This document shows positions 1 to 9,435 of a stretch of 64,000 nt of DNA, in pieces. Where the stretch lies: positions 310,001-374,000 of the forward strand of contig NZ_CP144374.1 in the NCBI RefSeq assembly GCF_040451425.1, given 5' to 3'. The DNA is from Thermodesulfovibrio sp. 3462-1 (GTDB lineage: Bacteria > Nitrospirota > Thermodesulfovibrionia > Thermodesulfovibrionales > Thermodesulfovibrionaceae). A program made the translations under genes and the position numbers. Below the pieces are notes generated by a model, which saw only the letters and a list, made by a program, of their open reading frames with translations, did not search any database and was not told the origin of the DNA. Every line of letters starts with the position of its first letter. Position 1 is the first letter of the stretch.

Positions 1-2
1 TA

Positions 3-902
3 AGAAAAATTCCCTTTAATGAAATACTTAAAGTAAGCGATATTTTTGTAACTCATACGCATATTGATCATTTTATAGGATTTGATCAGGTTATAAGAGC
101 TGTTTTAAGAAGATCTGAACCCTTGAGAGTTTACGGACCTGACAATATTATAGATTGTGTTTATGGAAAACTCAGGGGGTATACCTGGAATCTCGTTTCA
201 GATTATCCATTATCAATTGAGGTTTTTGCAATTACAAAAAAAAAGATAAAAAGAGCAAGATTTTGTGCTAAAAATAAATTTAAAATTGAAAAATTACCAA
301 CTCTGCCAAGACAGCAGTGGATTATTGAAGACCCCCTTTTTAAAGTTAAAGCAGAAGTTTTATCTCATGGAATACCTGTAATTGCCTATTCGATTGAAGA
401 GGATTTTCACATAAATATTAAAAAAGTAGAGCTTGAGAAAAAAGGCTTTGTAGTAGGTCCCTGGCTTGGACAGCTTAAAAAATTAATTAAACTTTATTAT
501 GAATATGATCCTCAAAAAATGCTTAAACCTAAACAGGTTTCAGTGAAAATCAATACTTCAAAGGGAGAATTTTTAGTGGAAGAGCTTTTTGATATTTTAA
601 ACATCTCAAAGGGAGAAAAAATCTCTTATGTTATGGATGTAGCTCCAGTAGAAGAAAACATAAAAAAAATAATAGATTTTGTAAAAGGCTCGGATGTTCT
701 ATTTTGTGAAGCCTATTTTTTAAGTAAAGACATGGAGAGAGCAATTGAAAGAAATCATCTGACTGCTGCTTTAGCTGGTAAAATTGCAAAAGAAGCAGAA
801 GTTAAGGAGTTTATAATCCTCCACATTTCCCCAAAATATATTAACAATCCAGAGGAAGTTTACAGAGAGGTGGAATTATCAAGGTTTCAAGGTTTACGGT
901 AA
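3..902 (+). CDS. RNase Z-like metallo-beta-lactamase-fold hydrolase (5' partial)
   Basis: The reading frame is open from the window edge, so the true start lies outside; a TTG at 123 is not the start because the catalytic motif precedes it. The motif HTHIDH (about nt 54-71) is the di-zinc signature of the metallo-beta-lactamase fold. The C-terminal part has HLTAALAGKIAKEA followed by a LHISPKY element, the arrangement found in RNase Z/ElaC and close relatives, which act on tRNA 3' ends or on small phosphodiesters. The stop at 902 lies inside the probable 5' end of the following histidine kinase, so the two are likely co-transcribed. The family is clear; RNase Z versus another hydrolase of the fold cannot be settled from the fragment. 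Confidence 0.85.
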   Translation, partial: RKIPFNEILKVSDIFVTHTHIDHFIGFDQVIRAVLRRSEPLRVYGPDNIIDCVYGKLRGYTWNLVSDYPLSIEVFAITKKKIKRARFCAKNKFKIEKLPTLPRQQWIIEDPLFKVKAEVLSHGIPVIAYSIEEDFHINIKKVELEKKGFVVGPWLGQLKKLIKLYYEYDPQKMLKPKQVSVKINTSKGEFLVEELFDILNISKGEKISYVMDVAPVEENIKKIIDFVKGSDVLFCEAYFLSKDMERAIERNHLTAALAGKIAKEAEVKEFIILHISPKYINNPEEVYREVELSRFQGLR

Positions 903-1006
903 GATTAATTATATCTTCCTTAGTTTTCTTTGCCTCTTTAACTCAGTTAATCAGTGCTTTTTTTCTTTACAAAAATGCAGAACGCGCTACAGAGCAATCT
1001 CTTCAG

Positions 1007-2134
1007 ATGCAGGCAATAGGAATTACAATCACTCTTAACAGTGTTCTCCAGGCTTCTGATATTGACCAAATTAAAAAACATGGTAGCACAATCTTTTCAG
1101 AAATCTTACTGGATGAGAGATGGGAAGGGGTTGCCTTTATAGCTCTTTATAATAAAAAAGGAAATGTGGTGTTCCATTCTAATCCTGCCCTGATAGGGAA
1201 AAAAATTCAGGAAGTAATTGCAATTTTTCAGGAGAAAACTCCCTATTATCATTATCTTGTTCTGGGCACAGGAGAAAAAGTTTTTATATCAGATACAAAA
1301 ATAATTCTCCATGGGCTACCCTATCTTTTAAGAGTTGCTTTACATAAATATCCAGCTGAGGCTATTTTAAGAAATACAAAAATACATATACTTTTTATGG
1401 CTTTTACAGTAGGATTCCTTATTCTGGCAGGTTTTTTTACAACAATACTTTTAAGTAAAATAGAAAAAATGCAGATTAAAATGAGGGAGCTTGAAAATCT
1501 TTCAATGCTTTCACGAGTTTTAGCCCATGAAATAAGAAATCCCCTTGGAAGCATAAAGGGATTTGCCCAGTATCTTATGAAAAAGATTTCAGAGGCTTCT
1601 TTAAAAGAGTATCTTGAAATAATTGTAAAGGAGAGTTTGAGACTTGAAAGACTTACTGAAGAGCTATCACAGTATGCAAATCCTCAAAACATTAACATCC
1701 AGATGGTTAATCTCAAAGAATTAATTCATGACACAGTTTTACCTTTTATAGTTGAACACAGGGAAATATTTTTTGATTTAGACTTAGATGAAATCTACCT
1801 GAACACAGACAGTGATAAAATGACACAGATTATAAGTAATATTCTTCAGAACTCTGTTTTTGCCGTATCAGAAACAGAGGATAAAAGAATTAATATAAAA
1901 GCAAAAAAGATCAATGGTAAAATAAAAATTGAAATATCCGATACAGGAACTGGAATGGATGAAGAGACTTTAAAAAAAGCGCAAGAGCCTTTTTTTACGA
2001 CAAAGCCAAAAGGCACAGGATTGGGTCTTGCAATAGTAAACCGTCTGTGTGAGATTTTAAAGATTAATCTGGAAATTAAAAGCAAAAAAGGACAGGGAAC
2101 AAAGGTATGTCTGACAGTGCCAGAATCGTTATAG
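1007..2134 (+). CDS. Membrane sensor histidine kinase (probably 5'-extended)
   Basis: Two-component sensor kinase. From the first ATG: an extracytoplasmic sensor region (about 1-120), a membrane helix (about 126-148), a HisKA domain with phospho-acceptor His about 174 in AHEIRNP, and a HATPase domain with the N box (NILQNS), DTGTGMD, and the GTGLGLAI loop. The frame stays open upstream to 845 and nt 905-970 encode a second hydrophobic helix, which is what a periplasmic sensor needs; yet no ATG, GTG or TTG lies between the stop at 842 and 1007. Translation may therefore begin at ATC 878 or ATT 875 behind GAGAGG at 865-870. The gene overlaps the response regulator by 28 nt, so the pair is a cognate system, most like ZraS/AtoS kinases. 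Confidence 0.88.
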   Translation: MQAIGITITLNSVLQASDIDQIKKHGSTIFSEILLDERWEGVAFIALYNKKGNVVFHSNPALIGKKIQEVIAIFQEKTPYYHYLVLGTGEKVFISDTKIILHGLPYLLRVALHKYPAEAILRNTKIHILFMAFTVGFLILAGFFTTILLSKIEKMQIKMRELENLSMLSRVLAHEIRNPLGSIKGFAQYLMKKISEASLKEYLEIIVKESLRLERLTEELSQYANPQNINIQMVNLKELIHDTVLPFIVEHREIFFDLDLDEIYLNTDSDKMTQIISNILQNSVFAVSETEDKRINIKAKKINGKIKIEISDTGTGMDEETLKKAQEPFFTTKPKGTGLGLAIVNRLCEILKINLEIKSKKGQGTKVCLTVPESL

Positions 2135-3390
2135 TTGAAGATGATCCCTCCTTTGCCTCTTTCCTTAAAACAATTCTTGAAGAAGAAGGATACACTGTAA
2201 AGGTGTTTAATGACCCTCAGATTGCCTTAAAAAATATCAGGAATTTTTCTCCCCATCTTATAATTACAGATTTAAAGATGCCGAAAATGGATGGTATTGA
2301 ATTTATTGAAAAGGCAGAAGATGTTGTAAATACAGAATTTATTGTAATAACAGCTTATGGCACAATCCCTACTGCAGTAGAAGCAATAAAAAAGGGCGCA
2401 ATTGATTATATCACAAAGCCTCTTTCATCTCCTGAAGAATTTTTAAAACGCATAGAAAAAGTTTTAAAGAAAGGACATTACAGTGAAGAACTTGAGCTAC
2501 CTCCATATGAGATCCTATTTGCAGGAATTGAAGAGGTCTATCAGATGGTTAAAGAAGTGGCAAAGACAGATACAACAGTAATTCTCTATGGTGAAACAGG
2601 AACAGGTAAAACAGCTATTGCAAAAGCAATTCACATTATGAGCGGCAAGAAAGGCGCTTTTGTTGAGATAAATTGTGCTTCAATTCCTGAAACATTGATA
2701 GAAAGTGAACTTTTTGGTTATGAAAAAGGTGCTTTCTCAGGAGCAATAAAACAAAAATCAGGTAAAATTGAGCTTGCCCAGAATGGAACTCTATTTCTTG
2801 ATGAAATAGGAGAATTAACTCCATCAATTCAGGCAAAATTTTTAAAAGTGCTGCAGGACAAAAGTTTTGAAAGAATTGGAGGGCTACAGACTCTTAAAAC
2901 AAATGCAAGATTTATCACTGCAACAAACAGAGACTTAAAACAGCTTGTAAAAGATGGAAAATTCAGGGAAGATTTATATTTCAGGCTCAATGTCTTTCCA
3001 ATTACCATTCCTCCTTTAAGAGAAAGAAGACAGCATATAACTAAAATTGCTGATTATCTTATAGAAAGGATTTCTAAAAAGCTTGAAAAAGAGATAAAAA
3101 AATTGAGCAAAAAATCTGTAGAAACCATTAAGAATTACTCTTTTCCAGGAAACATAAGAGAGCTTGAGAACATTCTTGAAAGAGCAATAATCCTGTCAAA
3201 AACAGAGGAGATTGAGATAGAAATTGAAAAAGAGGAAGAATTGGATGAGAATAATATTAAAAGTCTTGAAAAAAAAGCAATAATAGAAGCATTGAAAAAA
3301 ACTGGCAGCAATAAAAAACTGGCAGCTCAGTTACTTGGTATTTCTTTAAGAACTCTTTACAATAAAATTAAAGAATTCGGATTGGAGTAG
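2107..3390 (+). CDS. NtrC-family sigma-54-dependent response regulator
   Basis: Three-domain activator of sigma-54 RNA polymerase. The receiver domain (about 1-120) carries the acidic pair E11-D12 and the phospho-acceptor Asp55 in TDLKMP. The AAA+ domain has Walker A GETGTGKT (about 162-169), the sigma-54 contact loop GAFSGA (about 207-212; Ser replaces the usual Thr), and the Walker B region FLDEIGEL. A Fis-type helix-turn-helix occupies the last 40 residues. Full length for the family (427 aa). The ATG lies inside the end of the kinase gene, showing translational coupling. A sigma-54 promoter before fliL at the right end of the window shows that sigma-54 is used in this genome, but no link between the two is shown. 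Confidence 0.95.
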   Translation: MSDSARIVIVEDDPSFASFLKTILEEEGYTVKVFNDPQIALKNIRNFSPHLIITDLKMPKMDGIEFIEKAEDVVNTEFIVITAYGTIPTAVEAIKKGAIDYITKPLSSPEEFLKRIEKVLKKGHYSEELELPPYEILFAGIEEVYQMVKEVAKTDTTVILYGETGTGKTAIAKAIHIMSGKKGAFVEINCASIPETLIESELFGYEKGAFSGAIKQKSGKIELAQNGTLFLDEIGELTPSIQAKFLKVLQDKSFERIGGLQTLKTNARFITATNRDLKQLVKDGKFREDLYFRLNVFPITIPPLRERRQHITKIADYLIERISKKLEKEIKKLSKKSVETIKNYSFPGNIRELENILERAIILSKTEEIEIEIEKEEELDENNIKSLEKKAIIEALKKTGSNKKLAAQLLGISLRTLYNKIKEFGLE

Positions 3391-4585
3391 TTTTTTCCCT
3401 GGTGAGTTCTTCTAATGTAACATTGAATCCTTCTTTCTTAAGTTCAGAGAAGATTTTTCTTCTTATAAACTTTGGTAAAGCTTCTGGAGCAAACACGCCC
3501 TGCTCAAGGGACTGAATTTTCTTTATAAATTTTGCCATAATTCCCGCTACTAAAGCAGTGGGATAAGAGACATGAGTAGAGCCAGGAGCAATTTTTATAA
3601 GTTCTCTAATGGATGGAAATATTAAGTAACCTCTTAATGTTTTTCTTTTTCCCTGTAGTTTTCCTGAGCATTCTACAACAATGCCAAAGGTTGCCTCTTC
3701 AAGCACTCCTTCTTTCACTTTTTGAATTATTTCTCTAATTGAAGCAACTCTTTTCGTGATTTTCAAAAGAATTTCATATGGCGAAACTCTCCCTCCATTA
3801 ATTTTCAATGGATTGTCACTTAAAAGCCCCATATTATAAAGAGCCATTAGAAACTCTATATCAGAGCCTGCAGATTTAAGATTTCCTGATTTTACTTTGA
3901 GAAATCGTGGTAAAGTGGAGATTTCATCTCCGTAAACAAGATAGGCTTTTCTTTTACCAATGGGCTCTGGATAATTATAATACTCAGGCTCACCAAAGGG
4001 TTCTCTAAGATTAAATTTCCCTTTTTCATAAACAAGTGGAGGTGACAAAATATCACTGAAAAGCACTTTAGGAGACCATGACCATATTGTTCCAGGTGGT
4101 TTTTGATCTTCAAAAATTCTAATTTTAATTGTATCCACACTGTCAAATTTTGAAGCAAGCTCACCGGCAATCAGGTTTGTCAAACCAGGACTTATACCTG
4201 TATTTATTAATCCAACGATTCCTTTTTGTTTAAAATCCTGAGAATATTCAAGCTGTTCAGGATTCATAAGGTCTTCAAGATTTGAAGCAAGATCCTGATA
4301 GTTAACAGCATATTTTAATGCAATCTCTATTATTTTTCTGTTAATTGCTGGTGTTGCAGAATTTATTACTAAATCAGTATCCCTGATCAATTTTTCTAAG
4401 GAAGGACTATCATTTACTGAAACTCTGTGTAAAGTTATTTTTTTCTTAGTGTTTGCAAATTCTTTGAGCTTTCTGAGATTTCTAATACTTTTATCAGCGC
4501 ATTTTATTGTAAAATCTGTTTTTTCAAGAAAATACCTGCAAAGAAAAAATCCAACTGCTCCAATACCAATTACAGCAATCTTCAT
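3368..4585 (-). CDS. Saccharopine dehydrogenase family protein
   Basis: NAD(P)-dependent oxidoreductase of the saccharopine/carboxynorspermidine dehydrogenase superfamily. The N-terminus MKIAVIGIGAVG gives the Rossmann glycine motif, followed by DLVINSATPA, the typical segment of the first domain, and a long substrate domain. At 405 aa it has the length of bacterial lysine- or spermidine-related members. Its 3' end overlaps the convergent NtrC-type gene by 23 bp. It is the last gene of a minus-strand run after pcm (gap of 9 nt). An AGGA element 6-10 nt before the ATG supports the start. The substrate cannot be read from sequence. Confidence 0.85.
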   Translation of the reverse strand: MKIAVIGIGAVGFFLCRYFLEKTDFTIKCADKSIRNLRKLKEFANTKKKITLHRVSVNDSPSLEKLIRDTDLVINSATPAINRKIIEIALKYAVNYQDLASNLEDLMNPEQLEYSQDFKQKGIVGLINTGISPGLTNLIAGELASKFDSVDTIKIRIFEDQKPPGTIWSWSPKVLFSDILSPPLVYEKGKFNLREPFGEPEYYNYPEPIGKRKAYLVYGDEISTLPRFLKVKSGNLKSAGSDIEFLMALYNMGLLSDNPLKINGGRVSPYEILLKITKRVASIREIIQKVKEGVLEEATFGIVVECSGKLQGKRKTLRGYLIFPSIRELIKIAPGSTHVSYPTALVAGIMAKFIKKIQSLEQGVFAPEALPKFIRRKIFSELKKEGFNVTLEELTREKTTPIRIL

Positions 4586-4594
4586 AAATCCTAA

Positions 4595-5242
4595 TTACTC
4601 CTCTTTCCATCCATACTTTCCTATTAATGGAACAAAGGCTACAGGAATCAGATAATGCCTTTCAAGTTTACTGTCTTTTTTTATTGCTTTAAGCATATAC
4701 TGAGAGTATCGTTCACCAACAGGAGCAACAATAATTCCACCTTCTTTTAATTGCGCAACGAGCGGTTCAGGTATATCTGGAGTGGCTGCAGTTATTATTA
4801 TTCTATCAAATGGAGCTTCTTCTGGAATCCCTTCTGTGCCATCTTTTATATAAACTTTAATATTTTTAATCCCCAATTTTTCAAATCTTTGTTTTGCTTC
4901 ATCTGCCAGTGGCTTGATTCTTTCGATTGTATGAACTTCTTTTACAAGTTCTGCAAGAATTGCAGCCTGATACCCAGAGCCTGTACCTATTTCAAGAACC
5001 TTTTCATCTCCTTTAAGCTCCAGCAATTCTGTCATCAAAGCAACTATGTAAGGTTGAGAAATTGTCTGGCCATAACCAATTGGAAGAGCTCTGTCATCAT
5101 AGGCACTGTCAATGCTATCTTCTGGTACAAAAAGATGTCTCGGAATTTTTTTCATTACCTCAATAACCCGTTTATCTTTGATGCCTCTTTCAATGATCTG
5201 AGTTTCAACCATCCATTCTCTTAAGTGTTTAAATTTATCCAT
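4595..5242 (-). CDS. pcm: Protein-L-isoaspartate O-methyltransferase
   Basis: Repairs isomerised aspartyl residues in aged proteins by SAM-dependent methylation. Seen: IGYGQTISQPYIVALM, the conserved active-site segment of PCMT; LEIGTGSGYQAAIL, the SAM-binding motif I; then IIITAATPDIPEPLVAQL and GGIIVAPVGE. The length of 215 aa is normal. The gene starts 15 nt after the FAD dehydrogenase gene stop, but a TATAAT with TGn extension at 5248-5253 (minus) ends 5 nt before the ATG and there is no Shine-Dalgarno site, so it may have its own leaderless transcript. Confidence 0.95.
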   Translation of the reverse strand: MDKFKHLREWMVETQIIERGIKDKRVIEVMKKIPRHLFVPEDSIDSAYDDRALPIGYGQTISQPYIVALMTELLELKGDEKVLEIGTGSGYQAAILAELVKEVHTIERIKPLADEAKQRFEKLGIKNIKVYIKDGTEGIPEEAPFDRIIITAATPDIPEPLVAQLKEGGIIVAPVGERYSQYMLKAIKKDSKLERHYLIPVAFVPLIGKYGWKEE

Positions 5243-5247
5243 TTTTC

Positions 5248-5256
5248 ATTATAACA
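5248..5256 (-). promoter_or_regulatory. Extended -10 promoter of pcm, leaderless type
   Basis: On the minus strand TGT TATAAT is a perfect extended -10 element. Its last base is 5 nt before the pcm ATG, which would put the transcription start at or next to the A of ATG. No purine-rich ribosome-binding site lies between. Confidence 0.6.
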
Positions 5257-5257
5257 T

Positions 5258-6640
5258 TTAAGTCCGTTTCAATATCTCCCTTGCTACAAGAATACCTGAT
5301 ACCGAAGCTTGAATCAAGCCCCTGCTGATTCCTGCTCCATCTCCTGCAGCAAAAAGATTATCTATTTCTGTTTCAAGACTTTCAGTTAGTTTAAGCCTCA
5401 TACTGTAAAGTTTAATCTCTACTCCATAAAGAAGCGTATGATTTGAATTTATACCTGGCATAACTTTATCAAGGGCTTCAAGCATTTCAAGAATATTTAT
5501 AAGATAACGATAGGGCAAAACAAAACTGAGGTCTCCTGGTGTAACATCCTTAAGTGTGGGTTGAACCGGGTTCTTGAGAATTCTTTCAGATGTTGATCTT
5601 CTTCCTTTTTTAAGATCACCAAGCCTTTGAATTAAAACTCCATGACCAAGATAATTTGCAAGCCTGGCAATGCTCTGCCCATAAAGAATTGGCTCACGAA
5701 AGGGTTCTGTGAAGTATGTGCTTGAAAGAATCGCAAAGTTGGTATTGTCTGTTTTTTTATTAGCATAACTGTGACCATTTACAGTCCATATTCCATTTAT
5801 GTTTTCTCTGACAACTTCGCCATAGGGATTTACACAGAATGTTCTTACCATATCATCAAAAGTTTTTGAATAATAAATAAACTTTGGTTCATAACAGACT
5901 CTGGTAAATTCATCGCAAACTGAAGCAGGAACTTCAACTCTCACACCTATATCAACAGGATTAAGCTCTGTGTTTAATTTTAGCCTTTTTGCTTCCTCAT
6001 TTAACCAGCTACTTCCTGCTCTTCCAGGTGCAACAACAATGTATTTTGCATAGAATTTTCTTTTATCTTTAAGTTCAATTCCTGATGCTTTAGTTCTGTT
6101 TACAATGATTTTGAATGCTTCAGAATCAAAGATTATATCAGCCTTTTTTGAAAGCTCCTCTTTTATTGCTTTAAGAATCTCAGCACATCTTTCAGTTCCA
6201 ATGTGTCTTATTTTTGATGGAATAAAGAGAAGTCCGCTTTTTGCTGCTTGAGCTTTGATTTTTTCAGCTACCTCAGGTTCTGGTTCATAGAGTTTTTCTG
6301 GAGCACCGTATTTAAGATAGATTTTATCAACATAATCAATAAGTTCAACGAGGCTGTCTCTATCTATGTATTTATCTAAAAATCCACCAATTTGAGGAGA
6401 AAGATTAAGCTTTCCATCGCTAAAAGCTCCTGCACCTCCCCATCCACTTAAAATATCGCATACTGCACAGTGAGCACACTTTCCTGTTTGCTCCATCGGA
6501 CATTTTCTTTTTTCAATATCCTTTCCCTTTTCAATAAGTAAAACTTTTAATGAGGAATTATTAATTATCTCTAAGGCTGTAAAAATACCAGCAGGTCCTG
6601 CACCAACAATAATTACATCATACTTATTCTTCAATGCCAT
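5258..6640 (-). CDS. FAD-dependent dehydrogenase, COG2509-like
   Basis: Flavoprotein with an N-terminal FAD-binding Rossmann motif GAGPAGIFTALE (about 12-23) and a C-terminal LFAAGDGAGISRG FAD motif. After the first strand lies a cysteine cluster (about residues 47-61, with CAHCAVC) followed by GWGGAGAFSDGKL, characteristic of the uncharacterised FAD-dependent dehydrogenases of COG2509. The length of 460 aa is normal. The 5' end overlaps the surE 3' end by 17 nt, suggesting coupled expression. The substrate is unknown; the cysteines could bind a metal or an Fe-S centre. Confidence 0.85.
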   Translation of the reverse strand: MALKNKYDVIIVGAGPAGIFTALEIINNSSLKVLLIEKGKDIEKRKCPMEQTGKCAHCAVCDILSGWGGAGAFSDGKLNLSPQIGGFLDKYIDRDSLVELIDYVDKIYLKYGAPEKLYEPEPEVAEKIKAQAAKSGLLFIPSKIRHIGTERCAEILKAIKEELSKKADIIFDSEAFKIIVNRTKASGIELKDKRKFYAKYIVVAPGRAGSSWLNEEAKRLKLNTELNPVDIGVRVEVPASVCDEFTRVCYEPKFIYYSKTFDDMVRTFCVNPYGEVVRENINGIWTVNGHSYANKKTDNTNFAILSSTYFTEPFREPILYGQSIARLANYLGHGVLIQRLGDLKKGRRSTSERILKNPVQPTLKDVTPGDLSFVLPYRYLINILEMLEALDKVMPGINSNHTLLYGVEIKLYSMRLKLTESLETEIDNLFAAGDGAGISRGLIQASVSGILVAREILKRT

Positions 6641-7373
6641 GTCTTTTTAAATAATCCAATGCCTGATAATTTGTTAAATCAATATGAAGCGGAGTAACTG
6701 ATACATATCCTTCCATTATTGCCTGAATATCTGTTCCTTCCATTTTCTGCCATGATACAATTCCGCCTCCAATCCAATACTGTTTTTCTCCCCAGGGGGA
6801 GAAAATTTCATGAATTGAGTTTTCATAGGAACGTTTACCCTGCTTTGTTATTTTTATTCCATTGATTTCCTGTAAAGGTTTATTGGGCAGGTTAATATTT
6901 AAAAGAGTATCATGAGGAAGCCCCTTTTCAAGTATGAATTTTGCTATTTTTAATGCGTAATAACATGCTGTTTCATATCTGAAAGGTCTTTCTCCAACTA
7001 TAGATATTGCAAAGGAGGGAACTCCAAGAATTGTCCCTTCAATAGCAGCTGAAACAGTTCCTGAGTATGTTATGTCCTCGCCAAGATTAGCTCCTTTGTT
7101 TATGCCTGACACAATTAAATCAGGTGCACGGGGCAAAAGTTTTTTCACTCCAACAACAACACAGTCAGTGGGAGTGCCGTTTACACTGTAGCAGCCCTCT
7201 CTTATTAAATCCACTTTAAGGGGTCTGTGCATTGTAAGAGCATGACTTACAGCAGAGCGATCTCTGTCTGGTGCAACAATGTATACTTCACCAAGTTCCT
7301 TTAAATATTCTGCCAGAGTTTGAATCCCTTTTGAGAAAAAACCATCATCGTTTGTTACAAGAATGAGCGGCAT
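6624..7373 (-). CDS. surE: 5'/3'-nucleotidase SurE
   Basis: Survival protein SurE, a metal-dependent nucleoside monophosphate phosphatase. The N-terminal LVTNDDG (N8, D9, D10) is the metal-binding signature; SGINKGANLGEDITYSGTV holds the Asn and the phosphate-contact residues; SVTPLHIDLT is the conserved C-terminal segment. The length of 249 aa is normal. It overlaps the end of the next gene downstream and its start is one base from the end of the polyprenyl synthase gene, so it sits in the minus-strand operon with pcm and the synthase, a common surE-pcm grouping. Confidence 0.96.
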   Translation of the reverse strand: MPLILVTNDDGFFSKGIQTLAEYLKELGEVYIVAPDRDRSAVSHALTMHRPLKVDLIREGCYSVNGTPTDCVVVGVKKLLPRAPDLIVSGINKGANLGEDITYSGTVSAAIEGTILGVPSFAISIVGERPFRYETACYYALKIAKFILEKGLPHDTLLNINLPNKPLQEINGIKITKQGKRSYENSIHEIFSPWGEKQYWIGGGIVSWQKMEGTDIQAIMEGYVSVTPLHIDLTNYQALDYLKRHGIEE

Positions 7374-8341
7374 TATTTACTCCTTAGGGTAATATAATCA
7401 GCGATCATAAAAAGCCTTTTTCTGGCTTCAGAGTCTGGAAACACCTGAAGAGCCTTTTTTGCTTTATCTATGTACTGCCTCACTATTTCCATAGATGATT
7501 CTATGCAGTTGTATTGTTTTAGATAATTTAAAATTTTTAAAAGGTTTTCTTCTGAAAAATTGTCAGATTTTATAATGCCTACAATTTCTTCCTTTTCTTG
7601 AGCTTTTTTCATTAATTCAATAAGAGGAAGAGTAATTTTACCTTCCATTAAATCCTTGCCAAGTTTTTTGCCAAGTTCTGACTCCTGTGCTACATAATCA
7701 AGAATATCATCTACCATCTGAAACGCTATGCCTATATTATTTCCAAACTCAGTTAAAGCCTGAAGCTTTTCCTGTGGAAGTTCTCCTAAAATTCCTGCAA
7801 TCCTACACGCAGCTCTAATTAATCCTGCAGTTTTTCCTGTTATTATTTTTATATATTCATCAAAAGTTATTGTTGGATCTCCTGCTTTCATAAGCTGAAG
7901 AATTTCTCCTTCAGCCATCTGAGATGTTGCCAGAGATAAAGCTTCCATTATCGGAAGACTTTCCTGTGCTACTGATATATGCAATGCCTTTGCATAAAGA
8001 TAATCACCAAGTAGCACTGTAACCTGATTTCCCCATATTTTATTAGCGGAAACTTTGCCTCTTCTCAGGTCTGCTTCATCAACCACATCATCATGAAGAA
8101 GACTTGCAGTGTGAAGTGCCTCAATTACTGCAGCCAGGATAACCCTTTTGTATTCCCTGTAACCAACAAGGTCTGCACTTGAAAGCAAAAACAATGGCCG
8201 AAGTCTTTTTCCACCAGAGTTTACAATATATGCTCCTATTGTAGGAATTAAAGTAGCCTCTGACTGAAAAATGTTTATAAGCTCTCTTTCTACCTGTTTA
8301 AGTTCATTTTCGTATTGTTTGAATATATTCTGAAAATTCAT
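7373..8341 (-). CDS. ispB: Polyprenyl diphosphate synthase (all-trans, IspB type)
   Basis: Makes the long isoprenoid chain for menaquinone by successive addition of isopentenyl diphosphate. The first Asp-rich motif [12 protein letters not shown] starts at about D84 and the second, VDDILDYV, lies near 212. GGKRLRP near 43-49 binds diphosphate. The 322-aa length fits octaprenyl/heptaprenyl synthases. Its start overlaps the 3' end of mtnA by 4 nt. Chain length cannot be told from the sequence, so the symbol is tentative. Confidence 0.92.
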   Translation of the reverse strand: MNFQNIFKQYENELKQVERELINIFQSEATLIPTIGAYIVNSGGKRLRPLFLLSSADLVGYREYKRVILAAVIEALHTASLLHDDVVDEADLRRGKVSANKIWGNQVTVLLGDYLYAKALHISVAQESLPIMEALSLATSQMAEGEILQLMKAGDPTITFDEYIKIITGKTAGLIRAACRIAGILGELPQEKLQALTEFGNNIGIAFQMVDDILDYVAQESELGKKLGKDLMEGKITLPLIELMKKAQEKEEIVGIIKSDNFSEENLLKILNYLKQYNCIESSMEIVRQYIDKAKKALQVFPDSEARKRLFMIADYITLRSK

Positions 8342-9360
8342 AAGTTAAATCTCAGTTGATCTGGTTTAAAAATCCCTTTTTCAGTAATAATTGCTGTTAT
8401 GTAATCAGCAGGTGTTACATCAAAAGCAAGATTTATTACTTTAATTCCTTCTGGAGCAACTCTCACTCCTTTAATAGTTGTTACTTCTTCCGGGGCTCTT
8501 TGTTCAATTGGAATCATATCTCCGGAAGGTATACTTAAGTCAATGCTTGAGGAAGGAGCTGCTACATAAAAAGGAACATTGTTTTCCCTGCAAAGAACAG
8601 CTAAGGAATATGTGCCGATTTTATTTGCTACATCACCGTTCCTTACAGTTCTATCTGTGCCAACAATTGCAAAATCAATCATACCTTTTCTTAGTAAAGC
8701 GCCAGCTGTGTTGTCACATATTAAGGTTACATCTATTCCAGCCTTCATGAGTTCAAAAGCTGTAATACGAGCGCCCTGAAGCACAGGTCTTGTTTCACAG
8801 GCAATTACTTTAAATTTTATTCCATTTTCCTTTGCAAGATACATTGGTGCAGTTGCTGTTCCGTATCCACCTGTTGCCAGTGCTCCGGCATTACAGTATG
8901 TTATAACAGTGCATCCTTCTTTAAAAAGATGTAAGGCATTTTCACCTATGCGTTTGTTTGTCTGTATATCTTCTTCATGAATTTTTAAAGCCTCATTTAT
9001 TATTAAATCTTTGAGTTCAGAGACAGATAAAGAGGCATTTTTCTCTATCAGATTTTTAATTCTGTCAACAGCCCATTTTATATTTACAGCAGTTGGTCTT
9101 GTATTTATAACCCTTTGAAAAACAGGATTTAAATCTGAAAGAAATTTTTTAGCAGAAGATGACTTTAAACCGATAGAAGCGACTGCCACAGCATAAGCAG
9201 CAGCAATTCCTATTGCAGGAGCACCTCTTATTGAGAGATTTTCAATTGCCTGAGCTATTTCTTCATAATGCGTGCATTTTATGTATTCAATTTTTTCTGG
9301 CAAAAGCCTCTGGTCAAGTATATAGACAGCACCATTTTCCCATCTTATAGACTGAAGCAT
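8338..9360 (-). CDS. mtnA: Methylthioribose-1-phosphate isomerase
   Basis: Isomerises 5-methylthioribose-1-phosphate to methylthioribulose-1-phosphate in methionine salvage; eIF2B-like fold. Seen: [15 protein letters not shown] near the N-terminus, [16 protein letters not shown] with the catalytic Cys, [18 protein letters not shown] with the catalytic Asp, and [10 protein letters not shown]. The start is set at the second of two in-frame ATGs (9360 rather than 9366), because a TATAAT on the minus strand ends at 9367 and would start transcription at about 9360. No other methionine-salvage gene is nearby. It heads the minus-strand run to the saccharopine dehydrogenase-like gene. Confidence 0.93.
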   Translation of the reverse strand: MLQSIRWENGAVYILDQRLLPEKIEYIKCTHYEEIAQAIENLSIRGAPAIGIAAAYAVAVASIGLKSSSAKKFLSDLNPVFQRVINTRPTAVNIKWAVDRIKNLIEKNASLSVSELKDLIINEALKIHEEDIQTNKRIGENALHLFKEGCTVITYCNAGALATGGYGTATAPMYLAKENGIKFKVIACETRPVLQGARITAFELMKAGIDVTLICDNTAGALLRKGMIDFAIVGTDRTVRNGDVANKIGTYSLAVLCRENNVPFYVAAPSSSIDLSIPSGDMIPIEQRAPEEVTTIKGVRVAPEGIKVINLAFDVTPADYITAIITEKGIFKPDQLRFNL

Positions 9361-9366
9361 AGGCAT

Positions 9367-9372
9367 ATTATA
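9367..9372 (-). promoter_or_regulatory. -10 box of mtnA, leaderless type
   Basis: A perfect TATAAT on the minus strand directly abuts the first mtnA ATG at 9366 and lies 6 nt before the second ATG at 9360, which makes the second ATG the predicted 5' end of the message. A clear -35 is not seen. Confidence 0.5.
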
Positions 9373-9405
9373 ACAATTTTTGCCAGGCTAAATCTTTTTC
9401 CCAAA

Positions 9406-9414
9406 TGATATAAT
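9406..9414 (+). promoter_or_regulatory. Extended -10 promoter for the radical SAM gene
   Basis: TGA TATAAT on the plus strand, 21 nt before the ATG at 9436. A GGGAG ribosome-binding site at 9423-9427 lies between. It is divergent from the mtnA -10 box 34 bp away. Confidence 0.5.
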
Positions 9415-9435
9415 TAAAAAACAGGGAGAATTTCA

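Noticed and set aside
4751..5224. 157-codon open frame opposite pcm
   Set aside because: The pcm frame has all family motifs; the opposite frame gives Phe/Cys/Asn-rich nonsense.
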